A program made the translations under genes and the position numbers. Below, piece after piece: positions 23,186-37,276 of a DNA stretch of 64,000 nt (within the stretch, counting starts at the first letter, position 1; each line of letters opens with the position of its first letter). This stretch comes from Whalleya microplaca. Taxonomy: Eukaryota > Ascomycota > Sordariomycetes > Xylariales > Xylariaceae. The DNA is taken from positions 310,001-374,000 of the forward strand of contig MU385732.1 in assembly GCA_022497155.1 (NCBI GenBank), written 5' to 3'. The notes under the pieces were generated by a model. The model was not told where the DNA came from. It searched no databases and saw only the letters and a program-made list of their open reading frames with translations.

Positions 23186-24538
23186 AGGGTTTCCTGTCAA
23201 ATTTTATAGACTTCAATCTGATGCCATTAATGGCGATTATCATGAGGCGGCTCGGCGCCTTGTTTCTGCATTGATCGCATGCATTTTGCGATGCCTCCTG
23301 GGTCGACAAGGATTGATCTGCGGCCATGGATACATAAAAGCTATGCAAAGGCATTTGAACGTGGGGTCTCTAATAGCTCTCAGCAGTCTCTGGGTTGCTT
23401 GTAGTTACGATGAATTTGAGTATTACGATGCAGACATGTCCTGAAGTCTTCACTGTGAAAATTGGGGCTATTGATGTTCCCACGTACATGATAATTTACA
23501 TTTCTTCTAGACTCAGACCTTCTCATGTCTGTTTCTCATATACGTCGCTGTGTGCAAGATCGTCTTGCAACTAGCATATGTTCTGATTCATACTCCAGGG
23601 TTGATGTCAAGCCCAACTGGTCTATTAAATACGATAGATAGGCTTAAGTTCGTGTACAGTACACGTATGAAGTTATCGATTGATGTGACAGAGATGAATG
23701 AACCTAGGGGCTTACTCATTCAACATAGGCAGCCCCCACCATGGTGGCCTCTGAAGCCGCTTAGACGGTGTACGTAGAAAACACAATATCCCCTCCTCTC
23801 TCTCTCTCTCTCCCCCTCTCGTATATCTGGTGGGCTTGATATGTACTTCTCTATGATCATGCCCAGAAAGGCTTACCGGGCTATAACTATGTAGATAACA
23901 CGTACGTCCCAAAAGGCTAGTAACCTAGTTACTATAAATGACATCGGCCTGGGTGTGAATAGATGACCTGGTCTTTATATGCAATATTATGTATGTATTA
24001 TACCGGTCAGTCTATACACGGGCTCCTGATCTCATTAGTCTCGTGAACCTGTCTCTGCATCTACTCGCTCTCTTAGGTCTCCCGGGTCTGCAAGGGGCTC
24101 GCTAGCGAGCACACTGATGCGCTCGTAATAGAATATACCTATATACCTGATGAACTCGCACGCGTACTAATACATACATACATAGACATATACCGATAGG
24201 CATAACACTGTATTCAGAATAGTCATGATCTATTAGGTAAGGTAAAAAAAAATGCAAATCAATGCTTGCTCGCGCCTAACCTGCAAATGCGATGTGATGA
24301 TTACCAAGTCTCTCTCTCTCTTTGGCGAATTCCGTACAGCCAATACAGTGGTGTATGTGTGTGTTCTCCTTTTTTGAAAAAAGCCCCGTCTCTCTTGCGC
24401 CCTAGCTATGCTGATTGATGAAGAAAAAAGTATGTTAAAAACCAACGACGGCGACAGCTACTACAACTACAGCGCATCTTCCTTCTCCCTACGACGCATG
24501 TTTCTTCTCTCTCGCTCTCACTCTATTCCCCTATTTTC
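23186..24538. other. Intergenic, AT-rich with short repeats
   Basis: Convergent spacer between eEF2 and the CSF1-type gene. It holds a CT microsatellite, an ATACATACATACATAGACATATA stretch near 24170 and a short palindrome GCTCGCTAGCGAGC at 24099. No gene is supported. Confidence 0.6.
23789..23820. repeat. (CT)n pyrimidine microsatellite
   Basis: TCCCCTCCTCTCTCTCTCTC followed by more CT and C runs, about 30 bp on the plus strand. Confidence 0.85.
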
Positions 24539-27500
24539 TCAGGAAGAGCCCAATATCTTCGCATACGCATCCTCGACCTCACCCGCCAGCTCCAGCAACG
24601 AAACAATAACGATCTGGTGCGTCAGATTCGGCAGCCGATCGCGATGCAACCCGATCCACTCGAGCGGCGGCGTCGCCTCGCCCATGTCCCTGAGCTGCGG
24701 GGTCTCGATGACGGGGGGCTCGAGGGCCACGTACTCATATTTAGACTGTGGCACGTTGACCTCGGCGGTGATCTTCTGCCGCTCCCCACTACCACCGCCC
24801 TCGCCGTCGGAGCCCTCGGGCACGCCGGTGACCTTGATGGCGGACATGGCGGGCAGGTCGCGGCCCCAGGTCTGGGCGAGGGCGCGCGAGTGGGTGGCGA
24901 GCATGCCGCGGATGTAGCTGATGCGCGAGTAGTTCCACCCGACCTCGACCTTGCCCTCGAACGCGCTCTTGAACGTGTACTCGATGTGCCGGGCCTCGGG
25001 CCGCTGCCACGTCTGCATCACCGCCTCCACCTTGGGCACCTTCAGGATCGTGCCGCCCCGCGACCCCGTCGCCGAGGCCACCACGTCTTCGACGGAGACC
25101 TCGCTCGCCGCCATCGGCGCCGACACCCGCCGCACGCCCGCGAGCCCGATTCGGAGTTGTCCGAGGGTCAGGCCCAGGATGCTGTGGATCCGCTTGTCTT
25201 CCATGCTGGCGGCGAATCGCGCTTGCGCGTTGAGCGCTTCCAGCTTGAAGACCTGGTGGTCGGAGAAGGTGCTCGGAAAGACTCCCAGGTTAAGCGCCTT
25301 CAGCGTCACCACGACATCCGTATCTAGAGAAATAGGGGACTTCGTCTTCGACTTCTCGATTTCCGGCTTGCTGGGGCTGGCCTGCTGAGTACCGCCCTGG
25401 TTCGATACCGAGGGCCGTTTCTTCAATTTCTCGATCTCCCTAAGCGACGTCTCGTAGCTTGCCTTCCGCTCCTGTATAAGCTTCTGGATAGCCTGCCACA
25501 GCGCAACACCCTGCGCTGCGGACGAGGTGGTACCGAACACCTGGACGGCCTCCCCGTCGAAGACGGCGACGAGCCTGTCCCCGGAGGCTCCCTTGTGCTC
25601 GCGCACGTTGTACATGAGGAACTGCATCGTCGTGATGTCCGCCACCAGGAAGGCCTGGTAGTCGAATGCGGCCTTCAGCCTGAACTGGCTGAAGCCGATG
25701 GAGGCTTGGATATTGGGCGTCTCGTTCAATGCCTGCTCGCGTTCCGGCCATTCTATGGACGTCCGCATCTTGAAGTTCTGAAGGGTGACGAATCCGCTCA
25801 GCCGACCGGTGCAATCGACACCGATCCGTTGGAATCCCAGACAAAGGTTCTGCTCCCAGTCCGACGTCTTCTTCGAAGACACCCAGAATTCGGTGATACT
25901 GAAGTCGGACTTGCCGAGAGACTGTCCGAGGTCGATGACGACGTCGACGGAAGCGATGGATACTGTAGCAGTCCAGGGGAACGCTGCGGTGGCGGCGACC
26001 TGTTGGTATCTCTGAACAAGATGGCCGCCCTGGGCGCTCGACTCAGGGACAATCCTCGCCACGGGTGCTGTTGAGCCCTGACTGATTTCATTCGGTAGCC
26101 AAATTTCCCGGAATAGTAGGAAGTCTTGCAGTTGCTTGGCATTGATCGCCACCTTCATCGGGCTGACTTTGAGAATAGCAGAAAGGCCGCTTGTACCGCT
26201 CACGTGCTTGCTGTTCATGAGCGAGAGCACGATCGATTCGACCTCGAAGCTGCCGGTGGATTCCCGCGAATACACGTGCTGGACAGCAGTACGGAACCCA
26301 CTGAAAGTACCCGAAATAGCGAAGAAGTTCCCATGTTCCGCGGATTGGACCGTGTTCATTGTAATATAGATATCGTCAAAGCGAGCCGTGGCGGCTACCC
26401 GACCAATAGGCTGACAGCTGAGGGTGAACTCTTGCTTGCAAATGCGCAAGCCGAGATTCAACTTCATACCTCCCAACACGGCGCTCGGATCAGCTGTAAG
26501 AATATTCTCCTCCTCGCTAGGCTTAGCATTGCCAAAGTCTTCGCTCGGTGCTGTTGATCTTGTCGGCGACACGGGGATATCATTGCTAACAACTTCCTTG
26601 ATGCTCGACGTAATATCGAGGATGAGAGGAACCACAGTGGGGTAGATGACATTGCGCGAGGGATCGATTTTGATCTCCCCGTACAGCGTCGGGTCCTCTT
26701 TGCCATTGTCACTGTATTCGGTCTTCCAGGCGAGGCCGGGAGTACGAAGAACGGTACTGCTGCCAGTCTCATCTGCGCTGAATTGTCCATATTTTCCAGC
26801 CAGCGCCGGACGGCTCACACCTGCTGCTTCGTCTGTTAACTTCTTACCAGACAAGTGCACAACGGCGCCGGCAAAGTCAGCGTCAATTAAAAGCGATTCT
26901 AGTCGTCTACTTCCAAACAGAGAGCCCCTAGGCCTGCTCGTCTGCTCAACCTCAACCGGATGCTCAGCCTGTTTTTCCGGCAGAACAATGGGTGCCCAAT
27001 GTTCCGAGGCTTCCTGGACATTCTTGATCGACAGGCTAATCGAGTCCTTGAGATGTGCCGCTGGGACAATGAAGGCAGAGGTCAAGCGAAGATCCAAAGA
27101 CTTTCCTACGGCCTGGAATGCCAGTCGACGGGCATCAACAGTAGATACAAAGGCGATGTTGAAGATAACCTCTGGCAATAGCGCCGAGTTCGACGACCGG
27201 CGAATCTTATCCTGTCGCGGCGGTACCATCTGTAACTGGAAATCCTCGATGGTCAACCTCGCAGAGTTCTTCTTCCGCGTAGCGAACTCGATCCGCCGGA
27301 AAGACAAGACGAGGTCTTCCTGGCCGACTGTGATCTGGTCCGGCGCGGTGCAGACCAGCCAGCTGAGCTGTATATTCTGGATCTCGAAGGAATACAAGAT
27401 GGAAGCCAGGAACGAGTCGAGGATATCGCTCTCCGTGTCCTGCTCTTTATCGTTGATAGCGATCCGGGGCTTGGATTGCCTCAACTTCCGCAAGTATTCA

Positions 27501-30500
27501 AGCTCACGTGAGGTATCGAGATCTTTGATCTTGTCGCCCATATACCCGAGCACGTCCACGAAGGTAGACACCGTGTCGGCTGAGAGGTTCACTTCGAACC
27601 CGTCGGACTTGAAATCAAATGACCGCAACTCCCTGCCGTCTTCGGACTCGCGGGTCGCAGCGGTAATGTGCGCTCCGAAGGTGAGGTTTCCGCAAGAGTG
27701 CATTTCCTGAGCAGAACCTTTCTCGATGTTGAACATGATCTGGCGCAGCTTTATATGTACCTCGGGATTTTCTAGAACCGGCCCATCGCCTATCTTGTTG
27801 GCAAGCTCGAGGTTGACGCGGTCCAAGCAGAATGATAATCGAGCAGATGGTTCGATATCTGATTTGGTTGGCGTAGTCCCCCAGATTTGGAGTCCGGCAA
27901 GCGTGCTATGGACGACATATGTCAATGTGGAGTTATTTGGCTTCGGGACCGGGGATGCTGGCTTGATCGGTTCAGCTTCGGAAGAGCCAAAGATCTCCTC
28001 GATATGCTCTTGTATGATTTTGCCTTGGTGCTTGAGTTCATTGATGGCATTTGAGATCTCAGGTCGGTTGAGAGCAGTGAGCAGGCTATAGACAGCTGAG
28101 GCGTCTAGTTGTACTAGCTCCAAGGAAGCGAATACGGTGACAGAGTGTTCCCCTGGAGCCATATGACTGATTATACGACCGTTTGTAGGAGGGATCTGTA
28201 GGAAGGAAATGCTACGAGGCTTGTTGTTGACCTCGATCTGCATGTCGTGCGAGTTCTCCTTGATATCAAAATCGAAAATAATCTCTTTTCCAAAGTTGGC
28301 AGCCATGGTTGTGCGTGCAACAGTTCCCGAAATGGTATATGTAAGAGAGCGTAGGAGCGGTAATGATATTGTGTACGAGTCCAGAAATAATGCTAGATTG
28401 ACACGGAACGATGAGAGCTGCTCGGCTACATTTGATGGTCGAGGCTCAGGGGGAGGAGAGGACGGGATTTTCCGTTGTAGCTCGTAGAGTTGAGCAACTT
28501 CGTCTTTGACGAGTAGGTCCAAGACCTCAGCCAGCACAGTGGGGTCCTGTTTAACAATGACTTTGAGGTCTTGACTGCTGGCTGCTGCCTTGATGGTGTG
28601 AACCGAGATGTGTTCATCAGATTGCATGCCGTGGGCGACGACGACGCTAGCATGTTGGAGACGCAAAGTAGCCAGCACTTCCGAATGGCTCTTAACCCTC
28701 GTACTGACCTCGTCACATCCAAGAACAAGATTCGTATCTGTGGAACCCGGTCCTCCGCTAGTCGTGAGTAACGATATCTTAAGGTTAGTACTTTGACACT
28801 TGGTACTGAGATTGATGGCCTCGAGAGAAATCATCCCCTGCCCTAATACAAACGCCACATGGAATTGGCGAGACGGCGAGGGCTTGACTACACTCTTCCG
28901 TCCAGTAGGAGTTTCTTGCGGCTGCGGTTCCGGAGTCTCGGTCTTTTTGTAGAGTCGGAGGATATCATCCGCAAGTTCACAAAGCTCCCAGTTGGACTTT
29001 AGCCCGGCTTCGCTGCAGTATATGTTGACAACCGTCAGGGGCTCATCAACATCACTGAATTCTTTGGATTTCTCCATATCATGCTTGGACTTCTCTTGGG
29101 CTCTCACCGTGAGCTCTACGACCACTATCTCGTTCTGCTTCGGGCCAGGGTCCAGGACAAAGTGCATTTCTTGCACCCTAGCCACGGCCATCAGAGGGAT
29201 GTCATTAGAGGTATCCGGCGTAGTCTCGGGAGGGCTTCCGAAGATATTATTCAGAAGCACGGCCTGTCTCAGGTTGTCCAAGTCCCAACTTCTCCAGCGT
29301 TCGAAAGTCGCCATAACCTGCTGCCTCGCATCACTCGGGAAGTTCGCAGAGCAGGTTACGCAGTCGCGCACCAGGTCTTCTTTAGTCCTGGGGTTTAACG
29401 AGCACCACATTTGGCGTAGCCTAGTAACAAGTTTCCAGGAGTCCTGTGTCCTCAAGTGCTGAGTCGCTACCCGCAAAACGGCCGAGGGACGGATCATGAA
29501 AGAAGGGTCGCCAACCCGTTGCCCTTCGGTTACAAGTCGATACGTAAATTGTTTCAAGCGCTCGTCTGCAATCGAGGACGTGTGAGAAAACAACTCTCCC
29601 AACTCGGTTGCAAGCACATTTGTTCGGTGGATGAGCGTGGCGAGGTATTCGACTTTGCTGGACGTCGACTCAGTGTGGACAGAGCCAACATCCACGTCAA
29701 TGTAGCTAACCTCTTTTGAGCCCATCGAAACCATGACATTCTTAACCTTCGTCCTAACCGCTGCCTGCGTTTCATTCAGCTTTGCAAGCCTTTCCGCGGC
29801 AGATATCTCGACAGACTTAAGTCGGAAGTGAAATGACAAACGAGACTTATTGCCAGTAGCACCGCCGTCAGACGCCTCCGCCCGAACATCTGACCGCGTA
29901 GCGAGAACCACGGATTTGAACAACACATCATACTGATCTTGCTGCTCTTGCGACGGATCAGGACAATCGAGCTCAGAAGAGTTCAGAAAGCGCAAGTTCG
30001 CATATGGAAGTCGCACCACAAAATCCGTCACGGTACCATTGATATTCTTCTGCTTCTCTGAGCCGAAGATATCGGTTACTGCCTCGATCTGCATGGTATC
30101 AAGGATATCATCAGGCTCGACTGGCTGCAGGGCTCGTAGTAAAGACGTTATGCACCGTACCGACGAGGCATTGAGGAAAACGGAGATCCCGGATGGAAGC
30201 TCAAGGAGTAGACTCTGGTGGGCAGAGTCTTGGCTCAGTTGATTCGGATCTATGTCTTCCAGAGTAAAGTCTGTTGAGCCTAGCGAGCTGTCACTGGCGT
30301 GTCTCCCGATATCCTGCATCCTGATTTCATTTTTGTCTGGTCGAACGTTCTCCAAGGGGAAGTCAGGGGTAAAGTACGGGCTAGAAAATGCCACGCTGCT
30401 ATGCAGGGCATCTCTTCGAGATCTCGTATCTCCATGACTGCTTACGAAAGCTGAAAGATGTCCGGTGGAAGTAGAATACTCGCGAGGACGCAAATCTGGC

Positions 30501-33500
30501 ACTGACTCGTCCTTATTGAGCAATGCAGAGTTCGGCGTAGCGCGCCCAGAACGACGGGAGCGTGGCGCGGTTTTGGCAGTTTTTGTAGTTTTCACTGAAC
30601 TTCGCCGCAAGATGCTGTCACTGCTCGAGCTGGCCACAGAGAGGAATGAGCTTTTGTGGCGAAGCTTTGTAGAGCGATGGGAAGAGCTAGACGATAATAG
30701 AGATTTCTTATCGGCAGTGGTCCCAGAGGAAACTGGTTGGGGGACCGGTGGTACGTCTTGAGCTGGGAGATCGACTGGATCCGGTGTTACCCCATCGAGT
30801 ACACCTGGGAGTAGCAAGAAATTGGTCCGATGCGTTCGCTGATCGTGACGACGGACAAGCTCCTGTTGTATTTTCCTCTCCTGCGTAAAATCGTACTTTC
30901 GCCCAATAAGGGCGAAATGGATGTCCGTTCGGATTGTCAAGTCTGTGCCCACTCGAGAATTGAGCCTCGATCTGCTTCTTGCAGCAGACTCAGCATTCAC
31001 ACACGCAATCTCGAGATTAGGTACTTTGATGTCAGCCCGTCTAGAATAGTGTGTTCTGGCCCAGTCGTTGTAGTTAACATCGATGGTTCCCGTCGAGAAC
31101 AGAAAGGCGGCCTCGTCTACATGCAACCAGACACGTATTGAGTCGACAAAAACTCGTAAAAATGTGATATCATGCATTATGACAGATGAATATGGTATTA
31201 ACGCATTCTCATCATCGTCAATCGAGAAGCCAAACGCCGTGCCCCCTCTCACGAGAGCAGCCACGAATTCAGTCGAACATTCACCGGTGACAGAACCAAC
31301 TTTCAAGTCCCAATTACAGAGATATGTCGGTTCGGTTGGCGGCAAGCCAAACAGACGGTGGCCGTACACGTTGAGCCCATCAATAAATAGTTGAGTACTT
31401 GTTGTAGCGCTCATGGGACTTGTGGCGCCTTCTTCTTCGTCTTGAAGGGAAAGACCCAGAGGACTGAGATATAGATCGAGGTCCATGTAGTAATTCGTAA
31501 AACGAAGATCAACAGCTAGAGAAGCGGCTTCGATGGGAATATGGCGTTTTGCAGAATACACGTTAGCAGGAAGAAGGATTCTCGGGTCATCAGCGCGGAT
31601 GCTCAGTACAACGTCTAAGTCGTTTGATTTCTTCGGTGGAGGTCGATTCGCCGATTCAGCATCTGGATCAGTTTCTTTCACTCGAAGTGTCTCCTGATAT
31701 TCATCGAGGGTCTTGAAGTGGACATAGTCGCCGAAGTAGTTGTCTTTCATCTGCAAAAAGTAGCGGATAAGAAAGCCGTACAGATAGACCATAGGGGATT
31801 GGCCGACGACGTCGAGAACGAGCGTATCGGTGTTGGCTGGTGATGTGGTGGAGTTGTAATGGTATTTTCCATCGATAGTCAAGTTCTCAAGGTGTCCTAT
31901 GTCTTTGGAATCTAAGAAAGTTGCTTGAGTGTTCCATGGAGGCACATGCAAGCCAAGACGCAAATTGTCGGTAGCAATTTTGAAGGGCACGGCGTTCTTC
32001 GTAGGACGATAGGTATCTAAGGGTATGCAAGTGTCTACTACCAAACAGGAGCTTGATAAGATGAGGTATGTATTGTCGTCGAAGTTGGTTGGGTCATTGA
32101 CAATGTTCACGTCGTTGACATTAAGGTAAAGCTTGAGGTCGCGCAACTGTAAATTCAGGAGGTATTTGAAGGGGGTGAAAAGGAGGTAGTCAGGGGGTGG
32201 CCCGCTTCCCCAATCATCTATGAGGTCTATTAGCAAGAAAATATGGTCTCGCAGAATGAACAGCTCAAGTCCGTCGCTATCGATGTCAAAACGCCAATTA
32301 CGGGGGCCGTTCCACTTTAGGGGTGTAGATAGGTCACAAGAGATCCGTAGATGCCCGGATCTCCACAGCAGTCCATGGTTGATACTAGTTGAGACTTCTG
32401 TCGCGGGAAGATCGATTTTCAATGTACTACTGTACCCGGTTGACCTTGCTAGCATGTCCATACTGTAAGAGACGGTAGCATTCGGCGCAACCTTGATATC
32501 GAGCCATCCATACGGACGCTGTTCTGCCGCTGTAGTTGCAGCAGACTTCCGGTCGCTACCCTGCTGTCGCCGGCGCTCCTGTTTTCGATGTTGTGTTAAT
32601 GTGAGCGCCTCCTTCTTCCACCTCCAGTTCTTCGAGTCCTCGCGCGTAGGCACCCTGAGTATAACTTCTTGATCCAGCTCAACGTAAAAGTTGAACTTGG
32701 TGGGCACACGATCCACGCCGGGTGGAAGTCTTTGTGCTGGCACCGCATCCTTGCACAGACCCGGGAAAAACACCCTCTGCAGCTCAGCTCGTTGTCTGTC
32801 TGCCCATGGGCCATAGTTGATTACACCACCTTTTAGAGATAGACTGATCGCCCAGGCCGGCGGTTCCGTTCCGTTTATATCGTTCGAGTGTCCGTGATCT
32901 TTCTCGGAAGGGGAGAATTCGCTATTTGGTGTGACCTTTCCTGGAACATCCCACAGTATGGTTAATGTCGCCTCAGGACTGTCAACTACGGTATTCACCG
33001 CAGCATATTCAACAGAAGACCATCTAAGCTTGTCATCATCGTCATCATCGTTGAGGTAACGTGAAAGCCCTTGCCAGTTACTTGCGCCAGGAATATGAGT
33101 TTCTGCAGGCGATGCACCGTCTTTCGAGTTCACTGAAAATGACTCGACGGACGTTCTCCAATAAGGAACCAGATTTCGCAATTGTCCAACCAGTTTACGG
33201 CGCTGTCTTCGAAGGAATGGCCGATGCTGCGCAGGCCCGGAATCTAGCGCCGCCTGCTTATCCCTGACGGCTCTCGTAAGCTGCTCATCCTTGAAACCAT
33301 CATGCTCCTTCATTTCAAGGACCGGATGCTCAAAGTGCAGCTTGAAAAGCTGTCGATACGGATCCGGCGTGTTGCAATCGGTCGCGTCGACTTCCCCAGA
33401 GAAAGCTTTGGTCTTGACAATGAGAATTGACTTAGTGTTCTCATTTCCCATGACAAGAGCTGCTTTATCACACTTGATATACAGTGGAAACAACTGTAGC

Positions 33501-34373
33501 ATCAACGGAAGTTCGTCGGCGTTTGTCGCGGCATTACCCCTATTGGCATCCGGGGCAGAGGTGGACGCCGTCGTCCTTCGGCCCTCGAGCCCATCCTTCT
33601 CAACATCGATACTCTTCTCCGACCGGTTCGTATCGTCGGTTTTCTCGGTGGACTTGCGCAATCGCTGCCGTGCCTTCGCCGAACTGGTTGGCAGTCCTTC
33701 ATTTCCATCTAGCGTATCATCCCTATTAACTTGGAATTGTTCCGTCATCGCATCAAGCATAGAGTCGTAGGCAGCGCTCCGATTGTAAACAAACCACTCC
33801 AACCCGGAAACTACGACATTTATTCGACAAGGCAGCTTGGCCTGTTGACCACCATTATCCGGGACGGCTGCTCCATCCCCAGCTTTCGAACGCCCCTTCG
33901 ATGAGCCGACCCCGACATCCCGCACCCTACGGAGCCAATATGACCAGGTGATGTGTCCATGCTGGATCAGGATGGTCTCGTTGTTTCCATGATATCGGAG
34001 GCCGGTGAAGAAGAGGCGGCCACCGAGCAGCGAGACTTGCAAGGCTTGGATTTCAATGTAGACACGATATGTATGCCAGGTGTAGGCGCGAATTACGTAG
34101 GAGATGACGGAGGCGAAGGCTCTATTAAAGTACAGCAGGAAGAAGATAGCACTGGTCGCGCGTCAGCAACCGGGGACCGGGACTCGTGGTGAGGGACTTG
34201 CGCAAACTCACAGGATGCCACAGACTATGATATAAGCTAGGAATTGCCTTTACTCGGGGTCAGTATACTCGTCCCTAGGGCTTCGATGATGGATGCGATA
34301 GTAGAACGGCCTACGCATTGAATTCGGTCCAGCTCGGCATGGCATTCGTGCCGGCCTGTCCAACGTTGGCCAT
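24539..34373 (-). CDS. CSF1: Csf1/BLTP1 (Tweek)-type bridge-like lipid transfer protein
   Basis: Three exons on the minus strand, 34373..34315, 34247..34212 and 34151..24539, give 3235 residues. Two small 5' exons supply the N-terminus (ending SWTEFNA) and most of the membrane anchor: QFLAYIIVCGIL, continuing in exon 3 as AIFFLLYFNRAFASVISYVI. This is followed by RAYTWHTYRVYIEIQALQVS and LLGGRLFFTGLRYHGNNETI, the conserved Csf1 start. The rest is one uninterrupted 9.6-kb exon with alternating beta-rich repeats and charged disordered segments (Ser-rich around 30450-30720). Proteins of this family form a long hydrophobic groove that carries phospholipid from the ER to other membranes; yeast Csf1 is linked to cold growth, fermentation and GPI-anchor synthesis. 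Length is close to other fungal and animal members. Confidence 0.93.
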
Positions 34374-35199
34374 GATAGTAGCCCCCAAGCTCAAGCTCAA
34401 GCTCCCTCCAGCCCCCTACAATCGCGTTGTCTAAGTTTTGTCGACAATTCCTCTGGCTGTGGGCGACATCGATCTCGGGTCCATAGCTACCGGCATATTC
34501 TAGTATCTAGGAACGATGAGAGAGAGTTGCTCCGGGTTATATCGGACACATGGTTGTTCGCATGTAAGTACGTAGTTGGAGTATACACACGTAGGGAGGT
34601 AGGGAGTCGGCAAGTGGTGTTGTATTGGATTGGATTGGTTTATGTAAGTGTCTAAGTGCAGGTGGACGCTCAGCTCAGAGCACGAATGCAACGAAATGCA
34701 CATCTGCATCTCCAAAGATCGCTGTACGGGCTGTCAGTGCTGTACATGTATGATGCTGGATGGACAGGGGGCTTCTAGCGTGGTCTTGGCGGGCTTGGCA
34801 CCTGCCAGCAGCCCCGGCAGCCCCACATGGACGGTAATGATAGCGACCCCGGATGTCTAATCAGCTCTAATCTGCATAGCCGCCTCCCTGTACGGATTAG
34901 TGTACCTAGCCGGCAGGCCTACTGTGTATGTATTTGTATGTACTGGAAACAATGCATGACGAGCTCCAGATCAAATGACATTTTATTACTTGAGAGCTCC
35001 CAAACGTTACATGTACCTACTTACATACCCTCCGCCTCTGATATTCCCACCTTAGGCAGCCTGCCACTTCCACTGAATTCTCTGTCTGAATACATCGCGA
35101 TTTCTTGATCATGTGCGCCCTTAAGCTGCCTTTCTCTTGAAGCAATATAGTCTGTAATTACACGTCGTGGTGGCCGCGTGTCATCAACAAACCATCAAC
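34374..35199. other. Divergent spacer, no gene seen
   Basis: Lies between the CSF1-type and DUF300 start codons and presumably holds both promoters. Short frames only. A weak ATTGGATTGGATTGG run is at 34624. Confidence 0.55.
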
Positions 35200-37276
35200 A
35201 TGGCTGGTGGTACCGGCCAGAAGTTCACCACCGCCACCACCATCGTCGCCGGCGTCTTCTCTCTGGCCGCAACGTTCCTATCTATTGTGTAAGATACATG
35301 TATCTATCAAGCGACGGTATATTCTGTCTCTGTAAACAATTCAAAAACTAACTCTCCAGGGAATAGATCGATATGGTTTCAACTGTACGCCCGCCCGACT
35401 CTCGAACTTTTGTTGTGTGCCCCGTGTTAATGATATATACAGAAAGAATTATCGAAAGCCGCTCTTACAACGATATGTCGTCCGCATCTTGCTGATGTGA
35501 GCATCGTCCGAGAATACTTTTACGCTTTTCTAATGCTCTCAGGGTTCCCATCTATTCGATCAGCTCCTGGGTTAGCATGGTGTCCTTGGAGGCAGCAGCA
35601 TTTCTGGCTCCTATACGAGATATATATGAGGTTCGAACATGGGTTCTCTATCCTCAACTGCATTGACTAAAATCTAACAATTCTCAAAAATAAGGCGTTT
35701 ACCATATATACCTTCTTCCAACTGTTAACCAACTACCTCGATGGCGAACGAGCTCTCATCATTATGACACACGGCCGTGCCCCGGTGCACCATCTTTGGC
35801 CTCTAAACCACGTCTTGCCTCAAGTCGATATCTCCGATCCCTACACATTCTTAGCTATCAAGCGGGGGATTCTTCAGTACGCATGGCTCAAACCCATCTT
35901 GGCCATTGCTGCCATTATCATGAAAGCCACCGGTATCTACCAAGAGGGATACATTGGCGTGTCTTCGGGCTACCTCTGGAGCGGCATTATCTACAACATT
36001 AGCGTCACCGTCAGTCTGTACTCTCTTGGTCTGTTTTGGGTCTGTATGCACAATGATTTGATCCCATTCCGGCCGGTGCCAAAATTCTTGTGCATCAAGC
36101 TCATCATTTTTGCCTCCTACTGGCAAGGCTTCTTTCTTTCTATCCTGGTTTGGCTGGGGGCCATTCCAGACGATGTGCAGGGATACACCTCAGACAACCT
36201 TGCTGCCGCCATTCAGGATGCCCTGATATGCGTTGAAATGCCTGCCTTTGCCGTAGCTCACTGGTATGCCTTCTCATGGCATGACTACGCCGACAATACC
36301 ATCTCCTCCGCCAGGATGTCCGTCAAATATGCGATGCGAGACGCTTTCGGCATCGTTGACCTCATCGAGGACACCAAAGACACCTTCAGCGGGGACCAAT
36401 ACAGTTACAGGGTATTCGATTCCACTGGCAAAGTCATCGCGCACGAGGACTCGAGTTCTCGGTTTGCCAGGCTCAAAGACGGGATGAGGTACAAGCGCGG
36501 CGGCGAGGCCAAATACTGGATTCCGAAGCCCGGGGAGGTCAGGGGCGAGATGAATGCGAATACCCCACTTTTGAATTCAAACGGAGGGCCGAGTGGCGCG
36601 GGTGCGCCAACCCCCAAGCATAACCACGGCTCTACCGATGAAAGCGTACTCGATCCTGATGATGAGAGCCTCTTTAATAAGGCTAGAGAGTTAGAGTTTG
36701 GTGACTGGAATGTAAGTTTAAACATGGAGATCCCGCAGCTTGTAACTAATGAAACATCAGTATCCCGTTGTAACGGCAAATATTCCAACGCGAGATCTCT
36801 GGGTCACTCCGCACCCGACCGTGTACCAAACCAGGACCGGGGCTTGGCAAGTAGGCCGCTCGCGCTCATCGCAGAGCATAAGCAACAGGCCCACCGCGAC
36901 AACCGCCGCTAGCACCCAGAGCGTAACCAGCAGAAGCAGCAACAAGGGGAAACAAAAGCAGAAGCAAAAACCCCCCGAACCAGTCCCAGCTCCCGTCCCC
37001 GAACCCACCTCCGTCGTCTCCGAGGAGACCCAATCCAAGGGACCCCTGGGCGCTCCCGTGCTGTCGACGTCGGACCCCCAGATCCTGGAAGAGGAGGCCG
37101 AGGAGGAAGACCTCACCTTTAAGATCGGCGAGCCGACCCCCGACACCCCCGCCGCGGAGGAGAGCGTGCAATGGGGTAGTGCTAGGAGTACCACTGCGCC
37201 GCCGAAGGAGTCGAGTCCCGTGTATAGCACGGGCGAGGACGAGGGGGGTAATGTGTGGGGTGGGGATCGACTGTGA
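35200..37276 (+). CDS. DUF300/TMEM184 (organic solute transporter alpha-like) seven-TM protein
   Basis: Six exons, 35200..35288, 35367..35384, 35443..35496, 35543..35630, 35695..36711 and 36761..37276, encode 593 residues with every phase closing. Exon 2 is an 18-nt micro-exon that completes VSIWFQL before KNYRKPLLQRYVVRILLMVP. Conserved features include IYSISSWVSMVSLEAAAFLA, FFQLLTNYLDGERALI and a Leu/Ile-rich series of about seven helices to residue ~260. A soluble tail of about 320 residues follows, with acidic and Gln-Lys-rich parts (KQKQKQKPPEPVPAPVPEP). The family includes OST-alpha and TMEM184 proteins; fungal members are associated with vacuolar or endosomal membranes. Transported substrate unknown. 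The last intron (36712-36760) removes an in-frame readthrough that would otherwise give a different C-terminus. Confidence 0.88.

Noticed and set aside
26646..27710. 354-codon plus-strand frame inside the CSF1-type gene
   Set aside because: Antisense to the single continuous 9.6-kb exon; no family motif, Ser/Arg/Lys-rich shadow composition.
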